A stretch of DNA of 64,000 nucleotides from Methylomonas sp. (GTDB taxonomy: Bacteria; Pseudomonadota; Gammaproteobacteria; Methylococcales; Methylomonadaceae), in contig NZ_JALOBS010000009.1 of the NCBI RefSeq assembly GCF_023228165.1, positions 95,968 through 159,967 on the forward strand. The letters are read 5' to 3'. A program made the translations under genes and the position numbers. The notes beneath the pieces were generated by a model. It saw only the letters and a program-made list of their open reading frames with translations, was not told where the DNA came from and searched no databases. Positions 60,444 to 64,000 of the stretch are shown here, piece after piece (positions within the stretch are counted from its first letter, which is position 1; every line of letters starts with the position of its first letter).

Positions 60444-62978
60444 TCATAAAAAAGCTTGCATACTTTTTTTCACATCCTCTTGCGTTAACAAGTCAATCTT
60501 GACGGGGTTTACTTTCCAGATATCCCGAGAATATTCCTGGATAGTGCGATCGGAGGAAAACAAACTGCTACGGGCCACATTTAATATAGACATGCGTGTC
60601 CAATGTTCGGTATCTAGGTAAGCCAGACCTACTTGATTTTGGCAGTCGACAAATGACTGGTAATCAGCCAGCAGCATGTAGTTGTCACCCTGCAGTAGAG
60701 TGTTAACGATAGGTCTAAATAGTTCTCGATCGCCCCCCGAAAAATAGCCGTCTGAAATCAGATCTATAACGGCTTTAAGTTCGGGGTTGGAATGATAAAT
60801 ATCCATAGGGTTGTAACCCTGAGATTTAAGCGTTTGTACTTCGTCTGCATCCAAACCGAATAGAAAAAAGTTTTCCGCACCCACTTGTTCACGTATTTCA
60901 ATATTTGCCCCATCCAGCGTACCAATAGTCAGTGCGCCATTCATGCAGAACTTCATATTCCCGGTGCCTGATGCCTCTTTGCCGGCCGTTGAAATTTGTT
61001 CTGATAGATCGGCTATAGGATAAATTCGCTGACCGTTGCTGACGTTGAAATTGGGCATGAAAACCACTTTCAATCTATCCCTGACGGCTGGGTCATTATT
61101 AATGACATCGCCCACAGAGGTAATGAGTTTGATGATCAGTTTGGCCATGTAATAACCGGGTGCCGCCTTACCGCCAAAAATAAAGGTACGCGGTACGAAG
61201 TCCTTATTGGGATTGGACTTCATGCGGTGATACAAGGAAATGATGTGCAAAACGCTGAGATGCTGCCGCTTGTATTCGTGGATACGTTTAACCTGAACTT
61301 CGAATAAGGACTGCGGATCGATGATGTAACCGGTGCTGTGGCGCAAATAGGAAGCAAAATCTTCTTTGATCGAACGTTTAATATAGCGCCACTCTGAACG
61401 AAATGACGGTTCTTCCGCAAAAGGTTCCAGTTGTTTTAAATGACTAAGTTCTTTGATCCAGGATTCACCAATGTTCTGCGATATAAGCTTGGTCAATTTA
61501 GGGTTAGATAAAGCCAGCCAGCGCCTGGGCGTTATACCATTGGTCTTATTGCTGAACTTTTCCGGCCACAGGGTATAAAAATCGGCTAACACGTCTTTTT
61601 TGAGCAATTCGGTGTGTAATGCCGCTACACCATTGATGGCATGACTGCCGACGCTGGCCAAATGCGCCATACGAATGTATCGCTCGCCGGCTTCATTGAT
61701 CAACGACAAGCGAGCCAGACGTTCGGTGTCACCCAGAAAGCGGATTCTGACTTCATTTAGAAAACGGCTATTAATTTCAAGGATAATTTCCAAATGCCTG
61801 GGTAATATGCGTGCGAACAGATTCAACGGCCATTGCTCAAGGGCTTCCGGCAGCAAGGTATGGTTGGTATAGGCAAAGGTTTTTTGCGTGATGGCCCATG
61901 CCGAATCCCACTCCATGGCATGCTCGTCTACCAACAAGCGCATCAATTCCGGGATGGCAACCGCCGGATGGGTGTCGTTAAGTTGAACAGTGAATTTTTC
62001 GTGAAATTGCGTTAAAGGAATTTCCTGAACCTGCATGATGCGCAACATATCTTGCAATGAGCACGAAACAAAAAAATACTGCTGTTGCAGACGTAATTCT
62101 TTTCCTTGAATTTGCTCGTCGTTGGGATACAAAATCTTGGTGATGTTTTCAGAGACTAGTTTTTTTTGTACAGCGCCATAGTAATCGCCGCGATTAAAGT
62201 TACCTAGATCGAACGATTCGGTCGCCTCGGCTTTCCATAATCTGAGGGTATTGGCGGTATTGTTGTGGTAGCCCAGAATCGGGGTATCGTAAGGCGTGCC
62301 TAATACGGTCCAGCCAGGTATCCAGCGCACCCGCATCGTTTCTGTGGTATCCAGATAGGTTTCGGTATGTCCGCCCAGTTTGATTTCGACGGCCCATTCT
62401 GGGCGCTGAATTTCCCAAGGGTTGCCAAAACGCAGCCATTTGTCGGTTTTTTCTTCCTGCCAACCGTTGATGATTTCTTGCGCGAATATGCCGAACTCGT
62501 AGCGAATACCATAACCCAGCGACGGAATTTCAAGTGTCGCCATAGAATCCAGGAAACAGGCAGCCAGTCTGCCCAAGCCACCGTTTCCAAGCCCCGGCTC
62601 TACTTCTTGCCTCAATAGTTCGTCGTAGATTAAACCCAGCTCCGGAAGCACCTGACGCACCTGCTCCGCTATACCCAGATTGAGCAGGTTGTTCCCCAGA
62701 TGCGGACCGAGTAGAAATTCGGCCGAAAAATACACTACGGTCCGCGCTTTCTGGCGGGTGTAAGTTTCAGCCGTGCTAATCCAACAATGCAACAAGCGAT
62801 CCCGTACGGTGTAAGCTAAGGCCAAATAATAGTCATGTTGCGTAGCTAGCTCAGGAAATTTTCCCTGCACGTAGAATAAATTATCTAAAAAAGCGTGCTT
62901 TAAGGCTTCTTTGGAGAGGCCGGTATGAGGATCTTCTTCAGCCGCGTTTATGCTTTGGAGGGTAGCCTTGTCTTTCAT
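60444..62978 (-). CDS. glgP: Glycogen/starch/alpha-glucan phosphorylase
   Basis: The 844-residue enzyme releases glucose-1-phosphate from glycogen. The pyridoxal-phosphate site is in E-A-S-G-T-G-N-M-K-F with the Schiff-base Lys, and G-A-L-T-I-G-T-L-D-G-A-N-I-E-I follows. The N-terminal F-S-A-E-F-L-L-G, G-N-G-G-L-G-R-L-A-A-C and Q-L-N-D-T-H-P segments are conserved, as is F-G-G-K-A-A-P-G-Y. Length matches the family. It stands alone here with no other glg genes. Glycogen storage is common in methanotrophs. Confidence 0.97.
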   Translation of the reverse strand: MKDKATLQSINAAEEDPHTGLSKEALKHAFLDNLFYVQGKFPELATQHDYYLALAYTVRDRLLHCWISTAETYTRQKARTVVYFSAEFLLGPHLGNNLLNLGIAEQVRQVLPELGLIYDELLRQEVEPGLGNGGLGRLAACFLDSMATLEIPSLGYGIRYEFGIFAQEIINGWQEEKTDKWLRFGNPWEIQRPEWAVEIKLGGHTETYLDTTETMRVRWIPGWTVLGTPYDTPILGYHNNTANTLRLWKAEATESFDLGNFNRGDYYGAVQKKLVSENITKILYPNDEQIQGKELRLQQQYFFVSCSLQDMLRIMQVQEIPLTQFHEKFTVQLNDTHPAVAIPELMRLLVDEHAMEWDSAWAITQKTFAYTNHTLLPEALEQWPLNLFARILPRHLEIILEINSRFLNEVRIRFLGDTERLARLSLINEAGERYIRMAHLASVGSHAINGVAALHTELLKKDVLADFYTLWPEKFSNKTNGITPRRWLALSNPKLTKLISQNIGESWIKELSHLKQLEPFAEEPSFRSEWRYIKRSIKEDFASYLRHSTGYIIDPQSLFEVQVKRIHEYKRQHLSVLHIISLYHRMKSNPNKDFVPRTFIFGGKAAPGYYMAKLIIKLITSVGDVINNDPAVRDRLKVVFMPNFNVSNGQRIYPIADLSEQISTAGKEASGTGNMKFCMNGALTIGTLDGANIEIREQVGAENFFLFGLDADEVQTLKSQGYNPMDIYHSNPELKAVIDLISDGYFSGGDRELFRPIVNTLLQGDNYMLLADYQSFVDCQNQVGLAYLDTEHWTRMSILNVARSSLFSSDRTIQEYSRDIWKVNPVKIDLLTQEDVKKSMQAFL

Positions 62979-63186
62979 AAGAAAATCACTGATTTAGATG
63001 GATTTATTAAAATCTGCAACCTTTAGGCCAGAAGTTTGCGCTGGTCATCTATACCGCGAAGACTTAGAAAACAAACCTTAAACCAATGACCTATAAAAAC
63101 CCGAACATGAAAATGGTCACATTGCTTGCAAACCTTGGCGCACTATTTTTGTGCGAAATTTTCTGATGTGGTGCAAATGAGCGTGA
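62979..63186. other. Intergenic, glgP upstream region
   Basis: The glgP promoter should lie here. I found no gene or clear regulator site. Confidence 0.4.
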
Positions 63187-63291
63187 TGGGAGAATATAGA
63201 TAAAGACGAGCTAGTAATATACTGGAACACTGACGCTGAAAAAATATTCGGCTCTGAAGCACAGATGGCAATTGGTAGAAATTTACATTAG
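63187..63291 (+). pseudogene. PAS-domain remnant
   Basis: A short open frame between stops encodes I-D-K-D-E-L-V-I-Y-W-N-T-D-A-E-K-I-F-G-S and A-I-G-R-N-L-H, the typical core of a PAS fold. It has no start codon and ends with TAG. It is a fragment of a lost sensor gene. Confidence 0.65.
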
Positions 63292-63416
63292 GTTGCTACA
63301 TTGAAGAGTTTTCGTGATTCGGCTCACACCCGACGGCCCCCATTCTTATTCAGGGTGCAGAGGACGCTATAGTCAGGCTCGGTTTAGCATATAGCGCCTT
63401 AAAGATAACTGTATGA

Positions 63417-63836
63417 TTATTTTTGATTCAGCCTGGCGACCAAGTGTGTGATTCTACGTTGTGAGCGCTGATTTTTAACCGCCATCGCTAATGCTTTGGT
63501 TTGGGCAATCACCACAACGAGTTGTTTGCCGCGTGTTACACCGGTATAAAGCAGGTTTCGCTCCAGTAGCATGTAGTGTTGCATAGCCAGCGGAATGACC
63601 ACGGCCGGGTATTCGGAACCTTGCGCTTTATGAATGCTGGTGGCATAGGCCAGGGCAATTTCGTCAAGATCGCTGAATTCATAATCCACCAACCGTTCAT
63701 CAAATTGAATTTGGACCTGGCTTTCTTCAATGTCGATGCTTTTGATGATGCCAATGTCGCCATTAAACACATCCTTGTCGTAATTATTGATGCGCTGAAT
63801 TACTTTATCACCGGGCGCATAGGTCGAGCCAAAGAA
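63417..63836 (-). pseudogene. RecD-like helicase, C-terminal fragment
   Basis: About 140 codons remain of a superfamily-1 helicase of the RecD/TraA type. The fragment begins inside Y-A-P-G-D-K-V-I-Q-R-I-N-N-Y and continues through F-N-G-D-I-G. It ends with the helicase motif Y-A-T-S-I-H-K-A-Q-G-S-E and Y-T-G-V-T-R-G-K. An in-frame TGA at 63837-63839 and foreign DNA lie directly upstream, so the rest of the gene was cut off by an insertion. It could be a RecD2-type protein. Confidence 0.8.
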
Positions 63837-64000
63837 TCATCAGAAGAATCATCAGGGTCAAATCAACAGGGTCAGGCCTTACAATTGACATTCACCCCCC
63901 GCGTCAAAATAGTTGTCGCCTCAAATTTTTAGAACCCTTTAAATTTGAGATAAAAAATGAATCTTTCCAAGAAACAGTATGCTGACGAGTTCAGAGAGCA
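63837..64000 (+). mobile_element. 5' end of an IS element (probably IS3-like)
   Basis: Sequence changes abruptly where the helicase fragment stops. It contains the short repeated words AATCATCAG and AGGGTCA, typical of an IS end. A transposase gene begins at 63957. The exact left boundary is uncertain and the element runs off the window. Confidence 0.55.
63957..64000 (+). CDS. Transposase N-terminus (partial)
   Basis: The ATG at 63957 opens a frame that begins M-N-L-S-K-K-Q-Y-A-D-E-F-R-E-Q and runs to the window edge. A K-K-x-Y-x-x-E-F-R/K-E-Q start is typical of IS3-family OrfA helix-turn-helix proteins. Only 14 complete codons are visible, so the family call is tentative. Confidence 0.55.
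   Translation, partial: MNLSKKQYADEFRE

Overview
The window reads as chromosomal DNA of a gammaproteobacterium. The best fit is a diazotrophic methanotroph of the order Methylococcales (Methylomonas-like). That placement is an inference from the combination of a nifENX-type nitrogen-fixation cluster, a PrsT-type TPR protein next to a PEP-CTERM surface protein, many c-di-GMP proteins, and typical gammaproteobacterial housekeeping operons. No rRNA operon, CRISPR array or prophage was seen. One tRNA gene (tRNA-Val, UAC) is present.

Layout. 1-14.7 kb holds mixed housekeeping and small genes: the end of a ComF-like phosphoribosyltransferase, a ProQ-like RNA chaperone, a cold-shock protein with a recognisable promoter and long leader, a zinc alcohol dehydrogenase, a GIY-YIG protein, lnt-yqiA, rlpA, a sulfurtransferase, ssb and a YajR-like transporter. 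14.8-19 kb holds uvrA, tRNA-Val and a diguanylate cyclase. 19.1-33.6 kb is almost entirely minus-strand: the fatty-acid/phospholipid cluster rpmF-plsX-fabH-fabD-fabG (with yceD, and maf divergent), then an overlapping run parC, dusA, folE, hemH, a membrane-type MutS-like ATPase, purT, a lytic transglycosylase and an HDOD protein. 33.8-38.3 kb carries prsT, a PEP-CTERM protein behind a sigma-54-like promoter, and a DUF2721 protein. 38.5-44.1 kb holds a Lon-family protease, a lipoprotein, a dispersed repeat, a PilZ membrane protein and an aldo/keto reductase.

44.2-53.3 kb is the centre of interest. A nitrogen-fixation accessory cluster starts with a textbook NifA upstream site and a -24/-12 promoter, then nifE, nifN, nifX, a DUF269 gene, a DUF683-type gene and a nif-type 2[4Fe-4S] ferredoxin. 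After a 0.7-kb gap filled by two inverted copies of a dispersed repeat, it continues with a thioredoxin-like [2Fe-2S] ferredoxin and five tightly packed, poorly characterised genes: a TPR protein, a 125-aa protein, a DUF364 protein, a 147-aa protein and a GlcF-like Fe-S protein. nifHDK, nifB and nifA are not in the window. The second half looks like an uncharacterised electron- or metal-supply module for nitrogenase; this is inference from context.

53.4-64 kb is a signalling and decay region. It holds an unusual OmpR-type DNA-binding domain fused to PAS-PAS-GGDEF-EAL, a broken MASE1-PAS-PAS-GGDEF gene interrupted by a decayed IS1380-family element, glycogen phosphorylase, a PAS remnant, the 3' end of a RecD-like helicase and the start of another IS element at the window edge.
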